The translations under genes were made by a program, and so were the position numbers. Below are positions 11,492-19,496 of a stretch of 64,000 nucleotides of DNA, one piece after another; the first letter of the stretch is position 1, and every line of letters starts with the position of its first letter. Source of the stretch: Acidobacteriota bacterium (GTDB lineage: Bacteria; Acidobacteriota; Blastocatellia; Pyrinomonadales; Pyrinomonadaceae). The stretch is from NCBI GenBank assembly GCA_020199835.1, contig JAIVJV010000003.1, positions 1 through 64,000 on the forward strand, read 5' to 3'. A model generated the notes under the pieces. The model saw nothing but the letters and a program-made list of their open reading frames with translations, was not told where the DNA came from and made no database searches.

Positions 11492-13279
11492 ATGTCAGTC
11501 GATAAAGATTTAGTTTCGGTACTACAGGCGCGCGATCTCGTCGAAGCAGCTCATCGCGCACAGGCCGAGGTGGCCCAGTTCGATCAAGCGAAGATTGACC
11601 GCATCTGCGAAGCGATGGCTAAAGCAGCCTTGCGCGAGGCGACGCGGCTCGGCACGTTGGCAGTGGAAGAAACCGGGTTCGGCGTTCCTGACGACAAACG
11701 AGAGAAGAACCGGTTCGCTGCCGAAGACGTTTGGAATTACTTTCGCGGCCTCAAAACCAAGGGTGTCGTTTCCGAGTCAAAAGACGTTGTAGAAATCGCG
11801 AGTCCACGCGGAGTTGTCGCGGGCATCGTTCCTTCGACCAATCCCACTTCAACTGCAATCTTCAAGATCCTGATCGCGATCAAATCGCGCAATACCGTTG
11901 TCCTGTCGCCGCATCCTTCCGCGGCGAAATGCATTAACGAGACCGCGCGCGTCATGCGCGAAGCTGCCGTTAAGGAAGGTCTGCCCGCGGACGCAATCGG
12001 TTGCATGAGCACGGCGACGATCGAAGGCACGGAAACTTTGATGAAGCACAAGCAGACGGCGGTGATTCTTGCGACCGGCGGCATCGGGCTTGTACGCGCA
12101 GCGTATTCGTCGGGCAAACCCGCGTTCGGCGTTGGACCAGGCAACGTTCCGGTTTGTATCGAACGTAGCGCCGACGTTCCGAAAGCGGTCCAGGATATTT
12201 TGACTGGCAAGTGTTTCGACAACGGTACGATCTGCGCGTCGGAACAGGCAGTGATTTGCGATGCGCCGATCGAGCAGGCAGTGCGCGAACAGTTCAGGCT
12301 TCAGGGCGCGCATTTTCTTTCAGCGGCGGAGGCAGAACAGCTCGGCAAAGTCGTAGCGACGCCGCAGCGTTCATTGAATCCCGCAATCGTCGGCAAGTCG
12401 GTAGAAGTTATCGCGAAAATGGCCGGTCTAAACGTGCCGCCGGGCACGCGTTGTTTGCTCGCTGACGTTGCCGGCGTCGGACGAGACTATCCGTTGTCGA
12501 TGGAAAAACTGTCGCCGATTCTCGCGTTTTACGTCGCCGATGGGTTGGCCCAGGCGGCAAAGCGCAGCCAGGAAGTGTTGCATTATGGCGGCATGGGCCA
12601 CACGGCGGGAATACACACGCGTTCGCGTGAGGCCGCGGTGCAGTTTGGCGCTGAGATGCCCGCGTCGCGTATCACGGTGAACACGCCAACGACGCACGGC
12701 GCAATCGGATTTTCAACTGCGTTACCACCGTCGATGACACTGGGTTGTGGATCGTGGGGCGGCAACGTTACGTCCGACAATGTTTCGCCGTTGCACCTGA
12801 TGGACATCAAGCGAGTCGCGTTTGAAACGAGACCGGTGAAGAGCGCGCGCCCCGCAGTTGGTGTGCAGCCGGCGGTGAGTGCGCGACAGACGCAACCGCA
12901 ACCGGCAGCGCCCGCGATTGCCGGCGGCAAGATCGATCGGCAGGAGATCGCGGCGATCGTCGATCGTTTCCTCGCGGGCAAGCAAATTGAAACGCCCCCA
13001 GCACCGCAGTCGCCTGAGCCGCCGTTGCCGAAGCCCGAGATCGAAGCTGAAGCGGGAAGCATGTACACCGGCGCCTCTGTGAAAGTGACAGAGCCTGCAA
13101 GTAAACCTAAAGAATCGCCTTCGGCGAATGGACACAAAGCAGCAGTTGATTTTGTTAGCGAAGACGACGTGAAGCGCGCGATCCAGCGGGGGGATAAAAT
13201 TTACATAAATGGTAAAACCATAATCACGCCGGCCGCGCGCGACATCGGCGAGCCCGCGGAGGTCTTCGCAAAGGTCTAG
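11492..13279 (+). CDS. Microcompartment CoA-acylating aldehyde dehydrogenase (PduP/EutE type)
   Basis: 595 residues against about 460 for PduP. The first about 450 form the dehydrogenase, which turns an aldehyde into acyl-CoA with NAD+ and CoA. Key features are the [20 protein letters not shown] motif, the glycine loop [28 protein letters not shown] and the nucleophile C248 in NGTICASEQ. The rest is unusual: an alanine/proline linker, a short amphipathic helix ([17 protein letters not shown], about 480-496) like cargo-targeting peptides, a second proline-rich linker, and a closing module [13 protein letters not shown]...[12 protein letters not shown] (about 555-588) resembling the start of EutQ. 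I infer that both segments target or dock the enzyme in the shell. GGAG precedes the ATG. No alcohol dehydrogenase or phosphotransacylase gene is adjacent. Confidence 0.93.
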   Translation: MSVDKDLVSVLQARDLVEAAHRAQAEVAQFDQAKIDRICEAMAKAALREATRLGTLAVEETGFGVPDDKREKNRFAAEDVWNYFRGLKTKGVVSESKDVVEIASPRGVVAGIVPSTNPTSTAIFKILIAIKSRNTVVLSPHPSAAKCINETARVMREAAVKEGLPADAIGCMSTATIEGTETLMKHKQTAVILATGGIGLVRAAYSSGKPAFGVGPGNVPVCIERSADVPKAVQDILTGKCFDNGTICASEQAVICDAPIEQAVREQFRLQGAHFLSAAEAEQLGKVVATPQRSLNPAIVGKSVEVIAKMAGLNVPPGTRCLLADVAGVGRDYPLSMEKLSPILAFYVADGLAQAAKRSQEVLHYGGMGHTAGIHTRSREAAVQFGAEMPASRITVNTPTTHGAIGFSTALPPSMTLGCGSWGGNVTSDNVSPLHLMDIKRVAFETRPVKSARPAVGVQPAVSARQTQPQPAAPAIAGGKIDRQEIAAIVDRFLAGKQIETPPAPQSPEPPLPKPEIEAEAGSMYTGASVKVTEPASKPKESPSANGHKAAVDFVSEDDVKRAIQRGDKIYINGKTIITPAARDIGEPAEVFAKV

Positions 13280-13280
13280 C

Positions 13281-13343
13281 GCTTGGTACTTAGTGCTTTG
13301 TTCCTGTTAGAAGACAAAGTACAAAGAACAAAGATCAAAGCTC
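13281..13343. repeat. Second heptamer-repeat inverted pair, after the aldehyde dehydrogenase gene
   Basis: GCTTGGTACTTAGTGCTTTG (from 13281) faces ACAAAGTACAAAGAACAAAG with TCAAAGCTC to 13343. Units of seven bases built on CAAAG recur as in the copy at 11370-11480. It fills the whole gap between the dehydrogenase stop codon and the BMC-P start codon, so no usual ribosome site is present there. Confidence 0.7.
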
Positions 13344-13673
13344 ATGTTTCTGGCGAGAGTAGTAGGCACCGTCTGGTCCACCAAGAAGACGCCCGATCTC
13401 GAGGGCGTCCGGTTCCTGATCGTTCACCCTTACGATCTCGATAAGGAACCAACACGAAACATCGTCGTCGTTGCCGATCGACTCGGGGCTGGAACCGGCG
13501 AGATGGTGCTGTGTGCGTTTGGCAAAGCAGCCAGATCGGCGATTGGAAACCAGGACATGTCGATCGAAGCCGCCGTCGTCGGCATCGTCGATCGCGTGGA
13601 CATCAACGACACGCTCTCGGACGAGATGCGTGAAGCTGCACAGCGGCTCTCGCACGAGAACGGCAGACCCTGA
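13344..13673 (+). CDS. BMC-P pentameric shell vertex protein (EutN/CcmL family)
   Basis: 109 residues, the usual length. The start MFLARVVGTVWSTKKTPDLEG and the following RFLIVHPYDL are diagnostic of the EutN/CcmL beta-barrel, as are VVVADRLGAGTGEMVLCAFGKAAR and AAVVGIVDRVD. Five copies form the cap that closes each vertex of an icosahedral shell, so its presence shows that a closed compartment is intended. It lies between the aldehyde dehydrogenase and the ACT protein on the same strand. The upstream gap consists of a heptamer repeat and offers no clear Shine-Dalgarno sequence. Confidence in the family is high. Confidence 0.95.
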   Translation: MFLARVVGTVWSTKKTPDLEGVRFLIVHPYDLDKEPTRNIVVVADRLGAGTGEMVLCAFGKAARSAIGNQDMSIEAAVVGIVDRVDINDTLSDEMREAAQRLSHENGRP

Positions 13674-13693
13674 CTACCCACCACTAATCTCCC

Positions 13694-14125
13694 ATGGCCA
13701 ATGAAGATTTGATCTATCGCATCACTCGCGCGGTTTACGAGCGTTTGGGCCCGAGTGCCGACGAGCAGATGGTGGAGCAGTTGGTCACCGACATCTATCG
13801 CGAGGTTAACCAGTCAAACTCCGTTTCCACTAACGCCTCGATCTCGGGCTCGTCGGGTCGCATGATCATTTCCGTCTTCGGAATGGACCATCCGGGAATC
13901 GTCGCCGGTGTTTCACAGATCCTTGCCGAAGCCGGTTGCAGTATCATCGACATCAATCAGACAGTGGTGCAGGGAAAGTTTGCGATGGTGATCATCGCCG
14001 ACACGTCGCGCGCGCGTGAGAGCACCGCGGAGCTGAAGGAGCGATTGCGTAGCGAGGGCGAAGATCTGGGCGTGCGGATCTACGCGCAACGCGAAGACCT
14101 TTTCAACGCGATGCATCGAGTGTGA
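13694..14125 (+). CDS. ACT-domain protein (UPF0237 type) with an N-terminal targeting-like helix
   Basis: 143 residues. The C-terminal about 90 form an ACT domain of the UPF0237 kind: RMIISVFGMDHPGIVAGVSQ, then LAEAGCSIIDINQTVVQGKF and LGVRIYAQREDLFNAMHRV. Stand-alone UPF0237 proteins are about 90 residues; here about 50 extra residues come first. They begin with the amphipathic stretch EDLIYRITRAVYERLG and a second helix EQMVEQLVTDIYREV, then a Ser/Asn-rich linker. Short amphipathic helices joined by a linker are typical of microcompartment cargo tags, so I infer encapsulation. ACT domains usually bind small ligands such as amino acids. UPF0237 and UPF0210 genes occur as neighbours in other bacteria, and the UPF0210 partner follows after one small gene. 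Confidence 0.85.
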   Translation: MANEDLIYRITRAVYERLGPSADEQMVEQLVTDIYREVNQSNSVSTNASISGSSGRMIISVFGMDHPGIVAGVSQILAEAGCSIIDINQTVVQGKFAMVIIADTSRARESTAELKERLRSEGEDLGVRIYAQREDLFNAMHRV

Positions 14126-14161
14126 GAATCTTCTCGACTGTGAGAATCCTCGAAGTTGTCT

Positions 14162-14470
14162 ATGTCTGAGATAGAAATCGCGCGACGCTGTTCCGTCTGT
14201 GGAATCTCGGTTCGCCAGAGTGCGATCTTTTGTCCGCAATGCGGGCAGAAGGTCGGCGCCGATCCCGTTTCGGAAAATTCTCCTCCTCCTGTCCCCGCGA
14301 AAACAGGGGTCGCAGGAAACGTGCGCGAACGCGTCGAAAAGATCAAACACGTTTCCAGCGTCATGATCGATCAAGCGGCGTACGATCCGAGTCTGCGGTT
14401 TCTGCTAGTCGCGGCCGTTCTCTTCGTTCTGTTTCTCATTCTGCTCATCCTCAGCAAGGTCATCGGCTAA
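14162..14470 (+). CDS. Zinc-ribbon protein with a C-terminal membrane anchor
   Basis: 102 residues from the ATG at 14162; a TTG two codons earlier is also possible. Two CxxC knuckles ([12 protein letters not shown] and FCPQCGQKV, about residues 10-35) form a zinc ribbon. A Pro-rich linker is followed by a charged helix ([14 protein letters not shown]) and a strongly hydrophobic segment ([23 protein letters not shown]) at the very C-terminus. This is a tail-anchored membrane protein with a cytoplasmic zinc ribbon. The role is unknown. Its place between the ACT gene and the UPF0210 gene inside the shell operon makes a membrane-linked part of the same system conceivable, but small zinc-ribbon membrane proteins are common and it may be a passenger. 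Confidence 0.75.
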   Translation: MSEIEIARRCSVCGISVRQSAIFCPQCGQKVGADPVSENSPPPVPAKTGVAGNVRERVEKIKHVSSVMIDQAAYDPSLRFLLVAAVLFVLFLILLILSKVIG

Positions 14471-14474
14471 CCAC

Positions 14475-15836
14475 ATGGAATATACCCAAGCCGAAATCCT
14501 GCAAACCGTCGCCATGACCGAGATGGAACATCTCGACGTGCGTACGGTTACGCTCGGTCTCAGCCTGCTCGATTGCAGCAGCGACTCCATCTCGACGATT
14601 GCCCAGAAAGCCGGCGAGAAAATTCGCCGCGCCGCGTCTCGTCTGGTGCAAACAGTGGACGAGATCGGCAACGAGTTTGGTATTCGCATCGCAAACAAGC
14701 GCATTTCGATCACGCCGGTTTCACTGCTCACCGAAGGCGCGAAAGGAGATCCCGTCGAACTCGCGCGCGCCATCGACGATGCGGCGGGCGCGGTGGGCAT
14801 TGATTTCATTGGCGGCTACTCAGCGTTGGTCCAGAAAGGCACAACCCCTTCGGAAAAACTGTTTCTCGATTCCATTCCCGAAGCTTTGTCTTCAACGGAG
14901 CGCCTGTGTTCATCCGTGAACGCAGCGACGACGCGCGCCGGGATTAACATGGACGTCGTGGCGCAGATCGGACGCATCATCAAGGACGCGGCCGAGCGCA
15001 CGCGCGATCAAGGCGGACTGGCGTGCGCGAAGTTTGTCTGTTTCGCGAACGCGGTTGAAGACAATCCGTTCATGGCGGGTGCATTTCACGGGGTGAGCGA
15101 AGCGGAGTCAGTGATCAATGTGGGCGTGTCCGGCCCGGGCGTGGTCCATTACGCCGTGCGGCACGCGGACAGGTCGTTACCGTTGCAGGAACTTGCCGAG
15201 ACGATCAAGAAACTCTCGTTCAAACTCTCGCGCGCCGGTGAACTCGTGGGACGTGAAGCCGCGCGCCGGCTCGGGTTTCCGTTTGGCATCATCGATCTTT
15301 CACTCGCGCCCACTCCCGTTCGCGGTGACTCCGTTGCGAACATTATAGAAGCGATGGGTTTCGAACGCGCCGGTACGCACGGAACTACCGCGGCCCTCGC
15401 CCTCCTGACCGATGCAGTTAAAAAAGGCGGTGCGATGGCGAGTGGCTCTGTCGGCGGCATGAGTGGCGCGTTTATTCCGGTTTCGGAAGACGCCGGGATG
15501 ATCGAAGCGGCGCAGGTTGGCGCCTTATCGCTGGAGAAACTCGAGGCTTGGACCAGTGTCTGCTCGGTCGGCATCGACATGGTGGCCGTGCCCGGGTCGA
15601 CATCCGCGGAAACGATCGCCGCGATCATTGCGGACGAGATGGCGATCGGAGTGATGAATAACAAGACCACGGCGGTCCGTATTATTCCGGTGCCGGGCCG
15701 AGATGTTGGCGAGGTGGTTGAGTTTGGCGGCTTGTTAGGCAGCGCGCCGATCATGGCGGTGAGCGCGTTTTCTTCTGCCGAGTTTATTCGACGCGGCGGT
15801 CACATTCCTGCGCCTATTCATTCGCTGAGAAACTGA
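14475..15836 (+). CDS. UPF0210 (DUF711, 'PFL family') protein
   Basis: 453 residues, full length for the family. Strongly conserved blocks are visible: [12 protein letters not shown] near the start, [75 protein letters not shown] and the end [13 protein letters not shown]. The family is widespread, often beside a UPF0237 ACT gene, and its biochemical function is unknown to me. Databases call it a pyruvate-formate-lyase-like fold, but no glycyl-radical signature is present at the C-terminus, so no radical chemistry should be assumed. It starts only 4 bases after the zinc-ribbon gene and is followed by a shell gene, which ties it to the microcompartment operon. Confidence 0.93.
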   Translation: MEYTQAEILQTVAMTEMEHLDVRTVTLGLSLLDCSSDSISTIAQKAGEKIRRAASRLVQTVDEIGNEFGIRIANKRISITPVSLLTEGAKGDPVELARAIDDAAGAVGIDFIGGYSALVQKGTTPSEKLFLDSIPEALSSTERLCSSVNAATTRAGINMDVVAQIGRIIKDAAERTRDQGGLACAKFVCFANAVEDNPFMAGAFHGVSEAESVINVGVSGPGVVHYAVRHADRSLPLQELAETIKKLSFKLSRAGELVGREAARRLGFPFGIIDLSLAPTPVRGDSVANIIEAMGFERAGTHGTTAALALLTDAVKKGGAMASGSVGGMSGAFIPVSEDAGMIEAAQVGALSLEKLEAWTSVCSVGIDMVAVPGSTSAETIAAIIADEMAIGVMNNKTTAVRIIPVPGRDVGEVVEFGGLLGSAPIMAVSAFSSAEFIRRGGHIPAPIHSLRN

Positions 15837-15873
15837 CAACACGAATCGTGTTAATCTGTGCCGGGAGACTCAA

Positions 15874-16200
15874 ATGCCTGAAGCACTCGGATTGGTTGAA
15901 TGTCGCGGACTTGTAGCCATGATTGAAGCCGCGGATGCGATGGTGAAAGCGGCGAACGTGCGTTTGGTGGGTTGGGAAAAGATCGACGCGGGCCTGGTGA
16001 CCGCGATCGTGCGCGGTGATGTCGCGGCGGTTCGCAGTGCGGTTGATGCCGGCGCGGCGGCAGGGAAGAGAGTTGGTGAAGTAGTTGCAACGCATGTGAT
16101 ACCGCAACCACATTCTGATGTTGACGAAGGCTTGCCCGTATTGCACACCGGAGAAACGACGCGTAAGAAGATCAGCGGTTCCGTTAGACCAAAAACCTAA
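15874..16200 (+). CDS. BMC-H microcompartment shell protein (second copy)
   Basis: 108 residues, a single BMC domain close to the first copy at 10957: [40 protein letters not shown] and [15 protein letters not shown], ending in [11 protein letters not shown]. The pore loop is KIDAG (36-40), with an acidic Asp where the first copy and most relatives have Gly, so the central pore should differ in charge. The tail after the domain is only about 20 residues and basic ([14 protein letters not shown]). GGGAG precedes the ATG by about 8 bases. It closes the microcompartment gene run, 37 bases after the UPF0210 gene. Two hexamer types with different pores would let the shell pass different metabolites. 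Confidence 0.95.
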   Translation: MPEALGLVECRGLVAMIEAADAMVKAANVRLVGWEKIDAGLVTAIVRGDVAAVRSAVDAGAAAGKRVGEVVATHVIPQPHSDVDEGLPVLHTGETTRKKISGSVRPKT

Positions 16201-16255
16201 GCACCTTTCAACTCCCTTAGCCCCCACCTTTCCACGAATCCTTTTGGGAGGATCG

Positions 16256-16717
16256 ATGGCTCGACGTAGACAAAACAACTTTAGGAACCTTGAAAAACTG
16301 TCCTATGAAGCGACCAGGATTACCGGCACGTCGCTCGCATTCGTGGTGGCGGCCGGTGTGGTACTACTTTGGTTGGTGACTGGACCGCTGTTCGGTTTTT
16401 CCGACACCTGGCAACTCGTGATCAACACAGGCACGACCATCGTAACTTTCCTCATGGTGTTTTTGATTCAGCGCGCGCAGAACAAAGATGCGTTGGCCAT
16501 ACACTTGAAGCTCAACGAAATCGTGGCGGCAATGGAAGGCGCGAGTAACCGGCTGATTGATATTGAGGATTTGAGCGAAGCTGAAATCACGTCCTTGCGA
16601 GCTCACTACCGGAAGCTGATCGAATTAGCGAAGACTGACGAGAATCTCACCGCTACTCACTCCGTCGAAGAAGCGGTCGAGCGCCACGGAACGAAGTACA
16701 AGAGGCGGGCGAAGTGA
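16256..16717 (+). CDS. Small membrane protein of the low-affinity iron permease family
   Basis: 153 residues from the ATG at 16256, preceded by a strong GGGAGG; the open frame reaches further back but overlaps the shell gene. Two hydrophobic segments are visible (TSLAFVVAAGVVLLWLVTGP, about 22-42, and LVINTGTTIVTFLMVFLIQRAQ, about 50-72). The second runs into the family-typical NKDALAIHLKLNEIVAAMEGASNR, followed by a soluble helical tail (LSEAEITSLRAHYRKLIELA). The family was named after yeast Fet4, but the bacterial short versions have no proven iron transport, so the substrate is open. It follows the shell gene by 55 bases and may be transcribed with it, though a link to the compartment is not shown. 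Confidence 0.75.
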   Translation: MARRRQNNFRNLEKLSYEATRITGTSLAFVVAAGVVLLWLVTGPLFGFSDTWQLVINTGTTIVTFLMVFLIQRAQNKDALAIHLKLNEIVAAMEGASNRLIDIEDLSEAEITSLRAHYRKLIELAKTDENLTATHSVEEAVERHGTKYKRRAK

Positions 16718-16729
16718 ACGCCGTTGGGG

Positions 16730-17986
16730 TTAAGGTTTGCGGGTGCTGGTGCCGGTTGCCGGCAGACGCACTGACGGTGGTTTCGGAGTGTTCCCACCCT
16801 GACCTTCTTTTCGCGCCAGCCGTCCGTTTCGCGTTAACGCGATTCGCTTTTCACCCGTCGCCGGCTGGTCCACCGTTACTTTGATCGCGCGGTAGGTTCC
16901 ATCCTGGTCCTTGTTGGTCGGGTTGTAGGCAATTACGTACTGCGTGCGAAGATCGCGAATGATCTCGTTAGCGATCTGAGGCAGGTCGGAGAGCGATTCC
17001 GGGAAGAACGCGCGACCGCCGGTTTCTGTCGCCAGTTTGTTAATTAGCTGCACCGCTTTCTCACGCGGGCTCTTGCGAATCAAACCGGCTTCCTTATCGA
17101 GTTCATTCACGAAACCAATAACGAAGATCTGAACGTCCTCTTCGCGCAAACGCGCAAAGAGTTGTTCCTGCTTGTAAAAGCTGTTGCGGTCCTCACCGTC
17201 GGTGATCACGATCAAAGCGCGGCGCCGGCGATCACCGTCATTGCCTTTCTTGTATTGAGAAACGTGTTCGGCCGAGAGATAAACCGCGTCGATGACCGCC
17301 GTCTGGCCGCCTTCGACGTAGAAGCTGTCGAGACCATCGATCAACAGGTCTTTATTATCCGTGAAGTCCTGAACGGTTTCGATCTTGTCGCTGCTGATGA
17401 AGCGCACGAGAAAAGTTTCGTCGCCGGGTTTGTTGGCGCCGATGATCGATTTGCCCGCGTCGATGACGCTCTGCAACTGCGAGCGAAGCGAACCGGAAGT
17501 GTCCACCGCAAGGCCGTAACTGATCGGAACCTCCTCGCGTGAGAAGTTTTCGATTGGTTGCGGCGCGCCGTCTTCGAACACGCGAAAGGCGTTCTGCGGC
17601 ACGTCGTTAATCGGCCGGTTATTGCGGTCGATCACGCGAACGTGAAGCTGGACCAGATCAGTGTTAACGCGAACAATACTGTCCGGATCGAGCACTTCGG
17701 GTGGCGTCGGCGTTGGCGTTGGTTTGAGACGCGGAACAGGTGGCGGCTCGCCGAGTGTCGGCGCGACGCGATCGACGGGTCGCTGCGCCGGCGTCGGGCT
17801 GGGCGATGAGGCTGGGGTTGGCGGCTGCGTGTTGCGGGGCCGATCCTGGCTGGAAGCCGCGGACACGCCGGAGCCAAACAGGGCCACGGCTACGAACAAG
17901 CAACAAACTACGAGCACAGCCATCCACCGTGCCTCGTGCTCACTAAACCTGTCGCGTTTTAACGAAACGTTGGAAACTCTTTTCAT
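16730..17986 (-). CDS. Secreted VWFA-related protein (acidobacterial type), first copy
   Basis: About 418 residues, starting at MKRVSNVSLKRDRF; the frame is open further upstream but this start gives a proper signal peptide (WMAVLVVCCLFVAVALFGSGVSA). A Pro/Thr-rich linker (PPTPASSPSPTPAQRP and PRLKPTPTPTPPE) precedes a strand-rich region (IVRVNTDLVQLHVRVIDRNN). Then comes a von Willebrand A domain with the metal-binding DxSxS site in AVDTSGSLRSQ and ALIVITDGEDRNS. The ending RDLRTQYVIAYNPTNKDQDG and IKVTVD is typical of the family expanded in Acidobacteria. It is probably envelope-bound and adhesive; the target is unknown. A related gene lies next upstream on the same strand. Confidence 0.88.
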   Translation of the reverse strand: MKRVSNVSLKRDRFSEHEARWMAVLVVCCLFVAVALFGSGVSAASSQDRPRNTQPPTPASSPSPTPAQRPVDRVAPTLGEPPPVPRLKPTPTPTPPEVLDPDSIVRVNTDLVQLHVRVIDRNNRPINDVPQNAFRVFEDGAPQPIENFSREEVPISYGLAVDTSGSLRSQLQSVIDAGKSIIGANKPGDETFLVRFISSDKIETVQDFTDNKDLLIDGLDSFYVEGGQTAVIDAVYLSAEHVSQYKKGNDGDRRRRALIVITDGEDRNSFYKQEQLFARLREEDVQIFVIGFVNELDKEAGLIRKSPREKAVQLINKLATETGGRAFFPESLSDLPQIANEIIRDLRTQYVIAYNPTNKDQDGTYRAIKVTVDQPATGEKRIALTRNGRLARKEGQGGNTPKPPSVRLPATGTSTRKP

Positions 17987-18126
17987 ATCAGACGAAACGC
18001 TCCTCGAACCCTTGATCGGGGACGGGGAGCGCTGGGGCAAACAGTGTCGCAAACGGCGACTCCACGCACGGTAAACAGATGCCGCAAAACCGAGACTGCG
18101 TTGCCGAAACCTCTTAGAAACAAAGT

Positions 18127-19161
18127 CTACCTTGCGCCGGCTGTGGCGTAGTAGCCCTCCTTGGAACGAACAAACAACCGGGGCAAGCCCCTCGGCGGCG
18201 TAACTTTAACCTTCACGCGATGCCACTTCCCGTCGTTCTGAAAGGTATCGGGTTTGTAGCCGATCGAGTACTGGTGCCGCAACTCCAGCGCGATCTGTTC
18301 GAAAATATCGTCCATTTCAGCCGCTGATCGAGGGAAAAACGCCTTGCCCCCAGAGACGCCCGAAAGCTCGTCAAGCACGCCCTGGCCTTCCATTCCCAGC
18401 GCACTGCCCGCGTCGTTGCCGCTCAAAATGCCGATCGCATAAAGCGTGACGTCCGATTCCTTCAGCAGCTTGCGGACTTCATTGAACGTGTAGCGCGAAT
18501 CGTTGTCCTGCCCGTCGCTGATCAGCAGCAGCGCCCGTTTCGGATGCGCTCCACGCTGCACCTTCTCGACGCCGAGATAGCACGCGTCATAAAGCGCGGT
18601 TTGGCTCTTGGTTTCCACAAACGTGAGCTTATTGAGAATTGAGTCACCGTCGCGAGTGCGGTCGAGCAGCAACTGGGCGCGCGAGTTAAAGGCAATCAGG
18701 AAATACTCATCAGAGTCGTGACTGGTCTGGATGAACTTCGACAGGGCGTCGCGAGCGCGTTTCACCTTGTCGCCGCTCATCGAACCGGAGACGTCGAAAA
18801 TCACGCCGACGGAAACCGGCGAATCGTCGTCGCTGAAGAAGGTGATCTCCTGTTGCTGCTTATTATCGAAAACGGCAAACGCGCTTTTGCTCAGGCCGGA
18901 GACGTAACGTCCATAGGTGTCGGTGACGGTGACGGTAAGCGTGATGAGATCGGTGTTGGTAATCAACGAGCGATCGTCGAGTTCGCTGCCGAGTTTTTTA
19001 GCGGGACTCGGCGTCTGCTCCGGCGTCTGCGCAGGAATTGGCGGCGCGGGCTTGTTCTGGCTCGGTTCCTGACTACTTACAGACAGCGAAAAAGCAAACG
19101 CAATGAAAAGCGATACAGAAGCCGCCGTGATCTTGGTGGCGTAACGAGTCGGTAAATGCAT
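18127..19161 (-). CDS. Secreted VWFA-related protein (acidobacterial type), second copy
   Basis: About 344 residues from MHLPTRYATKITAAS, preceded by GGGGGTG. The signal peptide is ITAASVSLFIAFAFSLSVSS. After a Pro/Gln-rich linker comes LITNTDLITLTVTVTDTYGR, then the von Willebrand A domain with the metal site in IFDVSGSMSGDK and LLISDGQDNDSRY. The end ELRHQYSIGYKPDTFQNDGK, VKVKVT and SKEGYYA matches the same family as the neighbour at 16730. The two are only moderately similar, so this is an old duplication. They are about 140 bases apart and co-directional. A role in surface binding is inferred from the domain only. Confidence 0.88.
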   Translation of the reverse strand: MHLPTRYATKITAASVSLFIAFAFSLSVSSQEPSQNKPAPPIPAQTPEQTPSPAKKLGSELDDRSLITNTDLITLTVTVTDTYGRYVSGLSKSAFAVFDNKQQQEITFFSDDDSPVSVGVIFDVSGSMSGDKVKRARDALSKFIQTSHDSDEYFLIAFNSRAQLLLDRTRDGDSILNKLTFVETKSQTALYDACYLGVEKVQRGAHPKRALLLISDGQDNDSRYTFNEVRKLLKESDVTLYAIGILSGNDAGSALGMEGQGVLDELSGVSGGKAFFPRSAAEMDDIFEQIALELRHQYSIGYKPDTFQNDGKWHRVKVKVTPPRGLPRLFVRSKEGYYATAGAR

Positions 19162-19404
19162 GTCACCCCCGGCTGCGGTCGTCGATTCAGTTTTAAAACG
19201 GTCAGGCTCGTAGGGAACTGTCAACACAGATGCTCTTAGGGGAACGAGTGATGCCCGACTTTTTTATACCGAGCGTGAAAGGTCACGGGGAGACGGCCGC
19301 GCGTTTCATTATGCTGTGTTGGCGAGGTCATTCTAACCAGCATGGATGCCGCGCGCAAGCCTTTGAGATCTCAGAGCCGCAATGCAGTTTTTTAGGTCGG
19401 ACAG

Positions 19405-19486
19405 CCTGGGACCGCAGGCGTCTCGCCTGCACGCGGACGCATGGGGCGCTGTCGTGAGTTGCAGGCGAGACGCCTGCGGTCCCAGG
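19405..19486. repeat. REP-like element: perfect 27-base inverted repeat
   Basis: The arms 19405-19431 and 19460-19486 are exact reverse complements. Each arm also contains its own small hairpin (GCAGGCG-TCT-CGCCTGC), a nested structure typical of repetitive extragenic palindromes. It ends 10 bases after the 3' end of the O-methyltransferase gene and would form a strong terminator-like structure on either strand, but without a U-tract. The remaining gap to the VWA gene (19162-19404) shows no gene. Confidence 0.9.
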
Positions 19487-19496
19487 CGTTGATCGA

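Noticed and set aside
11370..13343. CRISPR or transposon ends for the heptamer repeats
   Set aside because: Units are only 7 bases without unique spacers, no target duplication or transposase is seen; kept as repeats only.
14475..15836. Glycyl-radical enzyme, making the locus a known GRM-type compartment
   Set aside because: UPF0210 is sometimes called PFL family, but the C-terminus lacks the glycyl-radical loop and no activating enzyme is nearby.
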